Source: Candidatus Rhodobacter oscarellae (GTDB lineage: Bacteria > Pseudomonadota > Alphaproteobacteria > Rhodobacterales > Rhodobacteraceae). Taken from it: DNA of 64,000 bases. Of the stretch, positions 9,297 to 17,169 are shown piece by piece. Numbering within the stretch: the first letter of the stretch is position 1; each line of letters opens with the position of its first letter. The notes under the pieces are model-generated. The model made no database searches and had not been told where the DNA came from. It worked only from the letters and a program-made list of their open reading frames with translations. The stretch covers positions 3,172,862-3,236,861 of the forward strand of contig NZ_LFTY01000002.1 in NCBI RefSeq assembly GCF_001078595.1, written 5' to 3'. The position numbers were made by a program, and so were the translations under genes.

Positions 9297-10226
9297 TTAG
9301 CCCAGCTTTTCGGTCAGCTCGGGCACGGCCTGGAACAGGTCCGCAACCAGGCCGAAATCGGCGACCTGAAAGATCGGCGCCTCTTCGTCCTTGTTGATCG
9401 CCACGATCACCTTGCTGTCCTTCATCCCCGCGAGGTGCTGGATCGCGCCGGAGATGCCGCAGGCGATGTAGAGATCGGGTGCCACGACCTTGCCGGTCTG
9501 GCCGACCTGCCAGTCGTTGGGGGCGTAGCCGCTGTCCACTGCGGCGCGCGAGGCGCCAACCGCGGCGTTCAGCTTGTCCGCCAGCGCCTCGATGATCTTA
9601 AAGTCGTCCTCCGAACCCACGCCGCGCCCGCCGGACACAACAACGCCCGCCGAGGTCAGCTCTGGCCGGTCGCCGCCGGACACGTCGTCCTTGACCCACT
9701 CGCTGAGGCCGGGGTTGGCCGCAGCCGATACGGTCTCGACCGACGCGGATCCGCCCTCGCCCGCTGCGTCAAAGGTCGAGGTCCGGATGGACACGACCTT
9801 TGTTGCATCGGCGGACTTGACCGTCTGGATCGCGTTGCCGGCGTAGATCGGGCGCTCGAACGTGTCGGCGTCCACGACGCCGGAGACGTCCGAGATCACC
9901 ATCACGTCCAGCAGGGCCGCCACGCGGGGCAGCACGTTCTTGGCGTCGGTGGTCGCGGGCGCCACGATGTGGCTGTATTCACCGGCCAGCGACACGATCA
10001 GCGCGGCGGTGCTTTCCGCAAGGCGGTGGCCCAGGCTCTCGTCCTCGGCGACCAGCACCTTGGACACGCCATCAATGGTCGCGGCGGCGGCGCCAGCGTC
10101 GGCAGCCGAGGCGCCCGCGCAGAGCACGGTCACATCGCCCATCGCCTTCGCGGCGGTCACGGCCTTGGCGGTGGCGTCCATCGACAGCTCACCGGAATTC
10201 ACTTCACCCAGAAGAAGAACAGCCAT
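9297..10226 (-). CDS. etfA: Electron transfer flavoprotein, alpha subunit
   Basis: This 309-residue subunit of the FAD-containing heterodimer carries electrons from acyl-CoA and other dehydrogenases to ETF:ubiquinone oxidoreductase. The C-terminal FAD-binding domain is complete: [37 protein letters not shown], then [30 protein letters not shown] and [22 protein letters not shown]. Its ATG overlaps the TAA of etfB by one base (TAATG), so the two are translationally coupled and made in equal amounts. A strong terminator follows. Confidence 0.96.
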   Translation of the reverse strand: MAVLLLGEVNSGELSMDATAKAVTAAKAMGDVTVLCAGASAADAGAAAATIDGVSKVLVAEDESLGHRLAESTAALIVSLAGEYSHIVAPATTDAKNVLPRVAALLDVMVISDVSGVVDADTFERPIYAGNAIQTVKSADATKVVSIRTSTFDAAGEGGSASVETVSAAANPGLSEWVKDDVSGGDRPELTSAGVVVSGGRGVGSEDDFKIIEALADKLNAAVGASRAAVDSGYAPNDWQVGQTGKVVAPDLYIACGISGAIQHLAGMKDSKVIVAINKDEEAPIFQVADFGLVADLFQAVPELTEKLG

Positions 10227-10984
10227 TACACAGCCCCCGCGTCTTTGAGTTTCTCGACCAGCTCGTCCACCGAGCCCACGATGATGCCGGCGGCGCGCGC
10301 CTCGGGCTCCTCGGTCTTGAGGATCTCAAGCCGGGGCGCCGCGTCCACGCCGTAATCGGCGGGGGTTTTCTCGTCGAGGGGCTTGCGCTTGGCCTTCATG
10401 ATGTTGGGCAGGCTGGCGTAGCGCGGCTCGTTCAGGCGGAGGTCCACGGTGACGATGGTGGGCATGGCGACCTTGATGGTCTGCAAGCCGCCGTCTACCT
10501 CGCGGGTGACGACGGCGTGGTCGTCCTCGACGTTGACCTCAGAGGCGAAGGTGCCCTGGGACCAGCCGAGCAGCGCGGCCAGCATCTGGCCGGTGGCGTT
10601 CATGTCGTTGTCGATCGCCTGCTTGCCGCAGAGCACCAGGCCGGGCTGCTCTTCGTCGACGATCCCCTTGAGGATCTTCGCGACCGAGAGCGGCTCGATA
10701 TCGGTGTGCACGTCATCGGCGGCGACGACCAGGATGGCGCGGTCGGCGCCCATCGCCAGCGCGGTGCGCAGCGTTTCCTGGTTCTGCTTGACGCCAACGG
10801 AGACCGCGATGACCTCTTCGGCCTTGCCGGCTTCCTTCAGGCGGATCGCCTCTTCGACGGCGATCTCGTCGAACGGGTTCATCGACATTTTTACATTCGC
10901 CAGATCGACCCCGCTTCCGTCCGCTTTCACGCGGACCTTCACGTTATAGTCGATCACGCGCTTGACCGGCACCAGTACCTTCAT
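10226..10984 (-). CDS. etfB: Electron transfer flavoprotein, beta subunit
   Basis: This 252-residue beta subunit binds AMP and contacts partner dehydrogenases. It shows the N-terminal [18 protein letters not shown], the [17 protein letters not shown] motif, and [25 protein letters not shown], all standard for EtfB. The open frame extends 122 codons further upstream, but similarity begins exactly at ATG 10984 and the upstream part is non-coding in character. It is the first gene of the etfBA operon. The promoter should lie in the 193 bases shared with the divergent VOC gene. Confidence 0.96.
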   Translation of the reverse strand: MKVLVPVKRVIDYNVKVRVKADGSGVDLANVKMSMNPFDEIAVEEAIRLKEAGKAEEVIAVSVGVKQNQETLRTALAMGADRAILVVAADDVHTDIEPLSVAKILKGIVDEEQPGLVLCGKQAIDNDMNATGQMLAALLGWSQGTFASEVNVEDDHAVVTREVDGGLQTIKVAMPTIVTVDLRLNEPRYASLPNIMKAKRKPLDEKTPADYGVDAAPRLEILKTEEPEARAAGIIVGSVDELVEKLKDAGAV

Positions 10985-11177
10985 GCGTGCGTCTCCATTG
11001 CTCTTCGGCGCGCACATGGCGTGCCGTTCAAAACCATGGGCCCTGTTAACGGAGCGCGGGCTGGGAAAACAGTGCAAAATCGACGCGGTATTGCCTGGCA
11101 ACGCCGCGTCACGTCGAATTGGCGGCGCGTTGGCCGGAAACCTGCTACTGTGGCGGCGTATGCGTGGAGGGCTGGGA

Positions 11178-11540
11178 ATGCAAAGAGTGACTGGAATCGG
11201 AGGCGTCTTCTTTCGGGCCAAGGACCCCGGCGCGCTGGCGCAATGGTACCTGGAGCATCTAGGCATCAACCTGGTGCCGCAGGACGCCGAGGGCGCGCCC
11301 TGGGTGACCGAGGCGGGGGTGACCGTGTTCTCGCCCTTCGCCGCGGACACCGATTACTTCCGGGCCGAGAGCCAGTTCATGATCAACTTCCGCGTGGCGG
11401 ACCTGGCGGCGATGTGTGCGCAGCTAGAGGCGGCCGGGATCGAGACCTTCAATCACTCCGAAATGGAGAGGATTGGCAAATTCGCCCATCTGCACGATCC
11501 TGAGGGCAACCCGCTAGAGCTTTGGGAGCCCGCCGGATGA
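11178..11540 (+). CDS. VOC-family (glyoxalase/dioxygenase-like) protein
   Basis: This 120-residue single-domain VOC protein has two beta-alpha-beta-beta-beta modules: [25 protein letters not shown] at the start and [21 protein letters not shown], then [19 protein letters not shown] at the end. The terminal Glu in LELWEP matches the usual metal-ligand position. Members act as glyoxalases, dioxygenases, isomerases or antibiotic-binding proteins; the substrate is not evident. GGAGGG sits six bases before ATG 11178, so this start is preferred over ATG 11160. The stop overlaps the next gene (ATGA), so the two form an operon. Confidence 0.83.
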   Translation: MQRVTGIGGVFFRAKDPGALAQWYLEHLGINLVPQDAEGAPWVTEAGVTVFSPFAADTDYFRAESQFMINFRVADLAAMCAQLEAAGIETFNHSEMERIGKFAHLHDPEGNPLELWEPAG

Positions 11541-11995
11541 AGCCTGACCGCATCGCAGACGCACAGGAGCGCCGGATCATCGGCGCAAATGGCAGCTACA
11601 CCCATGAGAACCGCAGCGGTATCCCCGCGCAATGGGCCGAATGGGATTACGGCGCGGTCACGGGGGTGGTCGGCGGGGTCTATGGCGTCTCGCACAGCTT
11701 CGGCGGCCCCACATCGTTCCAGTATCTCTGCGGGCTAGAGGTCTCTGCCGACGCGCCGGTGCCCGACGGGCAGACCGACGTGACCCTGCCCGCGGGCAAG
11801 CACGCGGTCTTTGTGATCAACGGGCACGTGTCCAAGATCGCAGAGGTGTTCGAGGCGGTGTTCTCGCATGGCGCTCTGGGCGAGGAGTGGGGCATCGCGA
11901 ACGGCCCGCAATTCGAGCACTACACCGAAGAGTTCGACCCCGCGTCGGCGACCGGCAAGGTGGAGATCTGGTTCCCGGTGGCCCGCAAAGCATAG
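11537..11995 (+). CDS. GyrI-like effector-binding domain protein
   Basis: This 152-residue stand-alone protein resembles the GyrI-like / AraC effector-binding (SOUL-related) fold. It has GVYGVSHSFGGPTSFQYLCGLEV, then DVTLPAGKHAVFVINGHVSKI, and the closing FEHYTEEFDPASATGKVEIWFPV, with the acidic tail segment typical of the family. Such domains bind small hydrophobic or cationic molecules and occur alone or fused to regulators. The longer frame starts at a TTG inside the previous gene; ATG 11537 gives the classic ATGA overlap. Pairing with a VOC protein suggests a shared small-molecule ligand or detoxification role, but that is inference. Confidence 0.75.
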   Translation: MKPDRIADAQERRIIGANGSYTHENRSGIPAQWAEWDYGAVTGVVGGVYGVSHSFGGPTSFQYLCGLEVSADAPVPDGQTDVTLPAGKHAVFVINGHVSKIAEVFEAVFSHGALGEEWGIANGPQFEHYTEEFDPASATGKVEIWFPVARKA

Positions 11996-12077
11996 CCGGG
12001 CCGGTTCCGAGACCAGCGGCGCGGTGCCTTCAACGAGCGGAGTTTGCCCTTGCCGTTTGATGGCCGCTCTGCGGACA

Positions 12078-12114
12078 TTGCGGACCTTCGCGACGACTAC
12101 ACGAAGGTCCGCAA
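12078..12114. terminator. Long hairpin between convergent genes
   Basis: A perfect 13-bp stem (12078-12090 with 12102-12114) encloses an 11-base loop, 8 bases from the end of the minus-strand ribN gene and 82 bases past the plus-strand GyrI-like gene. No T-tract follows on either strand, so it may act as an mRNA-end stabiliser or weak bidirectional terminator. Confidence 0.5.
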
Positions 12115-12122
12115 ATCAAAGT

Positions 12123-13016
12123 TTACGTTCCTGTGCTGACTTGGTCCTTCTCAATCCACACGAGATAAACGGAACCACCAATGATCATCAAAGAACCCAG
12201 CCACATTGTTCCGGGTGGAATGAAGCCAAAAACCAATGCGCCCAATCCGACGTTGAAGGGCAACTTCACATGATCGAACGGCTGTAGAAAACTCGCGTCG
12301 GCAATTCGGTATGACGAGACTAGAGCGTATTGGGCCAAGGCAGTAAGCAGACCTACAGCGATGATCACCGCGCCAAGAGACGCAAGGTCGATATGAAACC
12401 CATCGCCCAATGCAAGACCAGCATTCACCGGCGTAAGGAGCAGCAATAGATACACCGTCAAGGTCTCCGAGCTTTCCGTCGCCGTCATCCGCTTTGTCAG
12501 CAAGGAGGAGCCTGCCCAAAATGCTGCCGCGCCAACGGGTAGGAAGGCTTGCAGGGTGAAAGTGTCAGACCAGGGCGCGAGGATGACCATCCCGCCTGCA
12601 AAGCCAATTGAAACGGCGATCCAGCGTTGCAGGCTCACTCTCTCGCGCAAGATGAAGCCTGCGCCGAGCGTCACGAAAAATGGAGACAACATTATGAGAG
12701 CGATTGCCTGCCAGATCGGCACGTATGCCAGGCCAAATACCCAGAACTGAACACCACCTGCCGCGAGTGCGACGCGTAGAACATGCAAGCCGGGAACAGC
12801 CGTGCGGAGGGCTGACCTTCCGGTACCGATGACCGACGGTAGCATCACGCACAAAGCAATCGCGTATTGCCAGAAAGCGACGCTCGTCGGAGACGCATTT
12901 TCGATCATAACGGCGTGCTGCACCAAGGTGTTGATCAAAGCGAACACCGCGCCAGCCAGAACCATTAAGGCAGCCCCGACGACTGCCGGAGAGTATTTTT
13001 GAATTAGGAGAGTCAT
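12123..13016 (-). CDS. ribN: EamA/DMT-family transporter, probable riboflavin transporter RibN
   Basis: This 297-residue inner-membrane protein has two EamA repeats and about ten transmembrane helices, for example VVGAALMVLAGAVFALINTLV near the N-terminus and MWLGSLMIIGGSVYLVWI at the end. EamA proteins carry many substrates, so sequence alone would not name it. The decisive clue is an FMN riboswitch 84 bases upstream on the same strand. In alphaproteobacteria, EamA transporters behind FMN riboswitches are the RibN riboflavin importers. No rib synthesis gene lies between. The substrate assignment is therefore inference from regulation, with family membership clear. Confidence 0.85.
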   Translation of the reverse strand: MTLLIQKYSPAVVGAALMVLAGAVFALINTLVQHAVMIENASPTSVAFWQYAIALCVMLPSVIGTGRSALRTAVPGLHVLRVALAAGGVQFWVFGLAYVPIWQAIALIMLSPFFVTLGAGFILRERVSLQRWIAVSIGFAGGMVILAPWSDTFTLQAFLPVGAAAFWAGSSLLTKRMTATESSETLTVYLLLLLTPVNAGLALGDGFHIDLASLGAVIIAVGLLTALAQYALVSSYRIADASFLQPFDHVKLPFNVGLGALVFGFIPPGTMWLGSLMIIGGSVYLVWIEKDQVSTGT

Positions 13017-13099
13017 GGCGTTGTCCTTTCATCTGCGCTCACGACTCAAGGCACACAGGACAACGATACATGCAGCCCGTGAAGGTGCATGTGTTATTA

Positions 13100-13243
13100 C
13101 CTGTTCTCTTCCATCCGGACTTTAACCGTCGGCTCAGGAATTTCACCTGATCTGCTTGTCCCTCAACCGTCTAATCGAGGCGCTCGCGGGCTCACAATTC
13201 GCATTGTTTACCGCCGGTGGGGAATTTCACCCCGCCCTGAGAA
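13100..13243 (-). promoter_or_regulatory. FMN riboswitch (RFN element)
   Basis: Read on the minus strand, the region contains the conserved RFN blocks in order. AGGGCGGGGTGAAATTCCCC with ACCGGCGGTAAA opens it, then AGCCCGCGAGC, then GCAGATCAGGTGAAATTCC with TGAGCCGACGGT, and finally AGTCCGGATGGAAGAGA. These are the hallmark sequences of the FMN aptamer. It precedes ribN by about 84 bases on the same strand. FMN binding should reduce expression, so the cell imports riboflavin when flavin runs low. Whether control is at transcription or translation is not clear; no obvious T-rich terminator was noted between aptamer and start. Confidence 0.95.
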
Positions 13244-13489
13244 CGACGCGACCAGAAGTGGTCGCCCGGAATTGATATAGGATTGATCTATGACGTCAAG
13301 AGAGGTGATTGCCGTGAGAAACGGTCATGCGCAGGCAGCGCAGCATCAGCAGAGTGGGCTCAAGAGCGGGCTTGCGCCCGCTCAGAGATTTGATCGAAGC
13401 TCAGGTTGGATTGGTTTCCTCTCAGTTCGGGCCGGGGAGAAAGTCGCCCAACCGGAACAAAGCGCTGCCTTCCACGATCCCCCAAGAAA

Positions 13490-13515
13490 AAGGGCGCCCC
13501 GGTTGGGGCGCCCTT
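13490..13515 (-). terminator. Rho-independent terminator left behind by a lost gene
   Basis: An 11-bp stem (13490-13500 with 13505-13515) with a four-base loop is followed on the minus strand by TTTTTCTT. No intact minus-strand gene lies upstream of it; only the glutamine-synthetase tail at 13605-13720 does. It looks like that gene's original terminator. Confidence 0.7.
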
Positions 13516-13573
13516 CGTTTCTTGGAATGCAGGCGGGACAAGTCCCGCCCTACGAGATGTTGCGCTGTGCCGC

Positions 13574-13597
13574 GTAGGGTGGGCAATTCTGCCCACC
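13574..13597. repeat. GGGTGGGC/GCCCACC hairpin repeat, single copy
   Basis: The 24 bases contain GTAGGGTGGGCAA and TTCTGCCCACC, forming a stem of GGGTGGGCA with TGCCCACC-type pairing. Nearly the same unit is found twice near 51182 and 51289. A second small inverted repeat (GGCGGGACAAGTCCCGCC, 13528-13545) lies just before it. They resemble REP-type intergenic repeats. Confidence 0.55.
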
Positions 13598-13604
13598 GCC
13601 CCGC

Positions 13605-13720
13605 CTAGCAGCTGTCGTACATCTTGAATTCCATCGGGTGGGGCTTGTGCGCGTGGGAAAGATCTAATCCAGCTGAGCTCCAAGTAGCCCTCGATCTGGT
13701 CTCGGGCCGAGACATAAACA
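13605..13720 (-). pseudogene. C-terminal remnant of a glutamine synthetase (glnA-like)
   Basis: On the minus strand, one frame reads SVYVSARDQIEGYLEL and a second, shifted frame reads HAHKPHPMEFKMYDSC followed by TAG. Together these resemble the last part of type I glutamine synthetases, which end in a PHPxEFxMYxS tail. The two halves are out of frame with each other, and nothing recognisable continues upstream. A rho-independent terminator remains about 90 bases downstream. I read it as the leftover end of a deleted or relocated gene. The match is from memory of the family and is short, so confidence is moderate. Confidence 0.45.
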
Positions 13721-13784
13721 GAGTCTGAACCCGCCGAGCCGCTCCGACCAGAGAATCGGGGGTGAACACCCTATTTCATTGCCG

Positions 13785-13875
13785 AAACCGGTGTCGGACT
13801 TTTGTCGGCATAACGTCGGCCTTCTGTCCGGCAGGGCGTCGGCAAGGCCCATGGGTAACAGCCCGCGCGGTAGGG
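13785..13875 (-). repeat. Dispersed TTTGCCGAC-type repeat, copy A
   Basis: On the minus strand this reads TACCGCGCGGGCTGTTACCC, then CTTGCCGACGCCC and repeated GCCGAC words up to AAAGTCCGACACCGG. The same order of blocks appears at 27636-27756 and 51399-51527. The shared order (CCGCGCGG, a GTTA(A)CC block, two or three TTGCCGAC-like words, then CCGACnCCGG or CCGACCGCGG) marks it as one repeat family. It has no coding sense. Confidence 0.6.
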
Positions 13876-14009
13876 TGCCTAGATGGCAGCTTCGCGGACA
13901 AAGCTGCCGTTCAGCATGGTGTGATGTCAGGCAACTGACACCTAAGGCGGACAAGGATTATGATTCCTGATATTCAATTGGGTGTGGACTATTGCGGAGC
14001 AAATGGACG

Positions 14010-14396
14010 ATGTCAGAAATACCGACCGAATGGGAGAGATACAAATTTGAAACAGAAGCTGGGCTTAGGGAGCGAGAAGTAAAAATTTCTCACGACAGGC
14101 TCATCATTGAAGGTAGACGAAATGTAATGTTAGGCATGTTGGTGCCCATTGTCGTCGCGCTAATGACTGCCGTGCCCGCTTACATCAACTCAATCAATCA
14201 ACAAAACCTTCAGCAATCGACTTTCGAGGCAAATTTAATAACAGAATCTGTTAGAACCGGGGATCCGGATCAAGCGGCCACAAATTTGAAATTTTTGGTT
14301 GAAGCGGGCCTACTTTCCGGCAAGACGGCGGATCGTGTCGGCAGGTATCTTGAGACGCGCGTTCCAGGTGAAGGGCGCGTTCTTCCGGCAGACTGA
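14010..14396 (+). CDS. Small membrane-anchored hypothetical protein
   Basis: This 128-residue protein has a charged N-terminal segment (about 35 residues, many Glu and Arg), one transmembrane helix (VMLGMLVPIVVALMTAVPAYI, about residues 40-60), and a soluble C-terminal domain ending in SGKTADRVGRYLETRVPGEG. Codons are noticeably A/T richer than in neighbouring genes, which suggests acquisition by transfer. The frame can start at TTG 13992; ATG 14010 is preferred. No family is recognised. It sits beside the decayed region with the glutamine-synthetase remnant. Confidence 0.6.
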   Translation: MSEIPTEWERYKFETEAGLREREVKISHDRLIIEGRRNVMLGMLVPIVVALMTAVPAYINSINQQNLQQSTFEANLITESVRTGDPDQAATNLKFLVEAGLLSGKTADRVGRYLETRVPGEGRVLPAD

Positions 14397-14423
14397 AATT
14401 CCGCATTGGGCTCTCAGCGGACC

Positions 14424-14702
14424 CTAAGGCTCGTTGATGTCGTGGGTGAAGGTTTTGGTCTCGTCCCTTCGCGCGCCCAGCAGGCGCTTGAAAAGGATCG
14501 TGCCGACCAGCGAGGCGGCGGCGAAGGCGACCAGCATCCAGGCGACCGATCCGCCAAAGCCGAACCCGAAGGCCAGGAGGATGCCGACGAACGCGGCCCC
14601 GGCGCCGAGCCCAATGAAGACGAAGACCGGCGCCAGGGTCTCTAGGATCGCGAACACCACTGCGGCCGCGATCCAGACCCACCAGGAGGACAGCCAGATC
14701 AT
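14424..14702 (-). CDS. NfeD-family membrane protein (short form)
   Basis: This 92-residue protein carries two or three closely spaced transmembrane segments (WWVWIAAAVVFAILETLAP, VFIGLGAGAAFVGILLAFGF, VAWMLVAFAAASLVGTILF). The pattern matches the membrane part of NfeD proteins, which partner stomatin-type SPFH proteins. It ends soon after the last helix, so the usual C-terminal OB-fold domain is reduced or absent. Its ATG overlaps the stop of the SPFH gene (ATGA), confirming the pair as an operon. Confidence 0.82.
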   Translation of the reverse strand: MIWLSSWWVWIAAAVVFAILETLAPVFVFIGLGAGAAFVGILLAFGFGFGGSVAWMLVAFAAASLVGTILFKRLLGARRDETKTFTHDINEP

Positions 14703-15607
14703 GACGGTTTCCCCTTCAGCATCTTGAAGGCCTCGCCAAAGGCGTCGATGGCGCTGGAGGGCAGGATTACCGTTTGCTTGCCCTCGCCCGCGGCCACCTG
14801 GCTCAGCGCGTCGACCTGCTTAAGCGCGACCTGGTACTGCGCGGCCTCCACGCCGTTGTCGCGGATCGCCTTGGCGACGACCTCGGTGGCGTAGGCCTCG
14901 GCGTCGGCCTCGATGCGGCGCGCCTTGGCGGCCTGCTCGGCGGCGTAGAGTTCCGCGTCGGCGTTCAGCTCGACCGCGCGGCGCTCGCCCTCGGCGCGGG
15001 TCACGGCGGCGCGGCGCTCGCGCTCGGCGTTGAGCTGCTGCAGCATCGCCTCGCGGGTGGCCTGGTCGAGGTTCACGTCCAGGATCTCGGCGCGCGTGAC
15101 CTCGATGCCCCAGTCATCCACCGCGGCCTCGACGTTATGCTGGATGGTCGAGATCAGCGTGGCGCGGTTCGACTGGACCTCGTCCAGCTCCATCTTGCCG
15201 ATCTGCGCCCGCACGATGCCCGCCACGGTGGTGATGATCGCGCCGTCGACGTCGCGGATCCGGTAGACCGTCTTCTCGGGGTGCACGATGCGGTAGAACA
15301 CGCTCGTGTCCACCTTCACCAGCACGTTGTCCGAGGTGATCGCGTCCTGGCTTTGCGTCGGCAATTGCCGCTCGAGGATCGAGACGCGGTGCTTCACCCG
15401 GTCGAGGAAGGGCACGATCAGGTTGATGCCCGGCCCCAGCACGGCGCGCAGGCGCCCGAAGCGCTCGACCACATGCTGCTCGGATTGCGGGACGATCCGC
15501 ACCCCCAGCAGGATGGAAATGATCAGCAGGGCGGCGATCAGCAGAAGCACGATCGTGCCGCCCGACATGTTCGAAAGGAAATTCAGCATAAACTCATCCA
15601 AGGTCAT
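14699..15607 (-). CDS. SPFH/Band 7 (stomatin/prohibitin-like) membrane protein
   Basis: This 302-residue protein has one N-terminal transmembrane helix (TIVLLLIAALLIISILLGV), a Band 7 domain (RIVPQSEQHVVERFGRLRAVLGPGINLIVPFLDRV, then LPTQSQDAITSDNVLVKVDTSVFYRI), and an Ala/Glu/Arg-rich coiled coil (AAVTRAEGERRAVELNADAELYAAEQAAKARR). Stomatins form large membrane rings linked to protease control and membrane domains. AAAGGA lies just before ATG 15607. The neighbouring NfeD gene follows in the same transcript. In E. coli terms it is nearest QmcA. Confidence 0.9.
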   Translation of the reverse strand: MTLDEFMLNFLSNMSGGTIVLLLIAALLIISILLGVRIVPQSEQHVVERFGRLRAVLGPGINLIVPFLDRVKHRVSILERQLPTQSQDAITSDNVLVKVDTSVFYRIVHPEKTVYRIRDVDGAIITTVAGIVRAQIGKMELDEVQSNRATLISTIQHNVEAAVDDWGIEVTRAEILDVNLDQATREAMLQQLNAERERRAAVTRAEGERRAVELNADAELYAAEQAAKARRIEADAEAYATEVVAKAIRDNGVEAAQYQVALKQVDALSQVAAGEGKQTVILPSSAIDAFGEAFKMLKGKPS

Positions 15608-15762
15608 ATGGGTCCTTTACCATGTTGCTCTCTCGAGCGGGCGGGAAATTCCGGCCCGCTCTGTCTATATATAGGTAAGTAAATGTGACCTTTTCGCAAC
15701 AAAGCGGGCAAACCGGGCACCAGATATGCGCTAGTTTAGACAAATTGGACCGAAATCCAGCC

Positions 15763-16623
15763 CTAAACGCCCGCCTTGACGCTTTCCTCGATGTAGATCT
15801 CGCGCAGCCGCTTGGCCAGCTCGCCCGGCGCGCCCGCGCCGATCTGGGCGCCGTCGATCTCCACCACCGGCATCACAAAGGTCGTGGCCGAGGTCACAAA
15901 GGCCTCGTCCGCCGCTTGCGCTTCTTCGATGGTAAAGTTGCGCTCCTCGACCTCCATCTGCGCCTCGGCGGCGAACCGCAGCACCGCGGCGCGGGTGATC
16001 CCGTGCAGGATGTCGTTGGACAGCTCGCGGGTGATGATCTTGCGGCCCTTCACGATATAGGCGTTGTTCGAGGTGCCCTCGGTCACCGCGCCGTCCTGCA
16101 CCATCCAGGCGTCATCGCAGCCGGCCGCCTTGGCCATCATCTTGCCCATCGAGGGGTACAAAAGCTGCACCGTCTTGATGTCGCGGCGCCCCCAGCGCAC
16201 GTCCTCGATCGAGATCACCTTGATGCCGTTCTTTGAGGCCGCGCTGTCGCGGATGCCGGGCTTGGACTGGGTGAACAGCACCAGCGTGGGCTGGGTGTCG
16301 GCGCCGGGGAAGACGAAGTCCCGGTCGCCATCCGAGCCGCGGGTGACCTGCAGATAGACCAGCCCGTCGCTGATCTCGTTGCGCGCCACCAGCTCGCGGT
16401 GGATCGCCAGCAGCTCGTCCTTGCCGCAGGGCGCGGCCATGTCCAGCTCGCGCAGGCTGCGCTCCAGCCGCACCGCGTGGCCGTCGAAATCGATCAGCTT
16501 GCCGTCCAGGACGCTGGTGACCTCATAGACGCCGTCGGCGAATAGGAACCCCCGATCAAAGACCGAGACCTTGGCCTCGTCCTCGGGCAGGTACTCTCCG
16601 TTCACGTAAACGATGCGGCTCAT
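15763..16623 (-). CDS. D-amino-acid transaminase (fold-type IV PLP enzyme)
   Basis: This 286-residue class IV aminotransferase is expected to convert D-alanine and 2-oxoglutarate to pyruvate and D-glutamate, and the reverse. It shows VNGEYLPEDEAKVSVFDRGFLFADGVYEVTSV at the N-terminus, the PLP-binding Lys in RRDIKTVQLLYPSMGKMMA, and VQDGAVTEGTSNNAYIVKG. These features are closer to D-amino-acid transaminases than to branched-chain IlvE. Two genes for D-glutamate breakdown (dgcA, dgcN) lie next in the same direction, so the cluster probably handles D-amino acids from peptidoglycan or seawater. A role in peptidoglycan precursor supply is the alternative. Confidence 0.85.
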   Translation of the reverse strand: MSRIVYVNGEYLPEDEAKVSVFDRGFLFADGVYEVTSVLDGKLIDFDGHAVRLERSLRELDMAAPCGKDELLAIHRELVARNEISDGLVYLQVTRGSDGDRDFVFPGADTQPTLVLFTQSKPGIRDSAASKNGIKVISIEDVRWGRRDIKTVQLLYPSMGKMMAKAAGCDDAWMVQDGAVTEGTSNNAYIVKGRKIITRELSNDILHGITRAAVLRFAAEAQMEVEERNFTIEEAQAADEAFVTSATTFVMPVVEIDGAQIGAGAPGELAKRLREIYIEESVKAGV

Positions 16624-16722
16624 GGTGCGGGCTCCTATGGGCTTTGTGCTTTTGCTTGTGCTCAGGCGTTGGCCGGGCTCTATGCCAGGGCAGGTTTCAG
16701 GTCAAATCGGAAAGGGGCTGTC

Positions 16723-17169
16723 ATGCTGCCCAGTACACAATCGGCGCTTATCATGCTCTGCGCGGGGGTCGCGGTGCCGGTCCTGGCGGCTTTGAACGCC
16801 GGTCTGGGCGTGCGGATCGGCTCGCCGGTCTCGGCGGCGGTGGTGCTGTTCGTGGTGGCGCTGGCAAGCGCGCTGCTGGCCTACGCGGTGCTGGGGGGCA
16901 GCTTTGCGGGGCTGGCGCAAGCGCCCAAGGGGCTGATGCTGGGGGGCTGCCTGGTCGCGTTCTACGTGCTGTCGATCACCTGGATCGCGCCCACATTCGG
17001 GGTCGGCAACGCGGTGTTCTTCGTGCTGCTTGGCCAGCTCATCTCGGCGGCGATCATCGACCATTTCGGGCTGTTCGGCGCGCAGGTGACGCCGCTGTCG
17101 CTGACCCGCGCGGCGGGGATCGCCGCGATGGGCGGGGGCGTGTTCCTGACGCAGCTGGCGGGGCGCTAA
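16723..17169 (+). CDS. DMT-family transporter, YdcZ type
   Basis: This 148-residue inner-membrane protein has about five transmembrane helices (ALIMLCAGVAVPVLAALNAGLG, AAVVLFVVALASALLAYAV, ...). It matches the half-size DUF606/YdcZ group of the drug/metabolite transporter superfamily, with the helix-breaking GVGNAVFFVLLGQLISAAIIDHFGLFG motif. AAAGGGG lies five bases before ATG 16723. The gene is divergent from the D-amino-acid transaminase and overlaps the end of dgcA tail to tail by four bases. A substrate cannot be assigned; export or import of an amino acid from the flanking pathway is only a guess. Confidence 0.8.
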   Translation: MLPSTQSALIMLCAGVAVPVLAALNAGLGVRIGSPVSAAVVLFVVALASALLAYAVLGGSFAGLAQAPKGLMLGGCLVAFYVLSITWIAPTFGVGNAVFFVLLGQLISAAIIDHFGLFGAQVTPLSLTRAAGIAAMGGGVFLTQLAGR

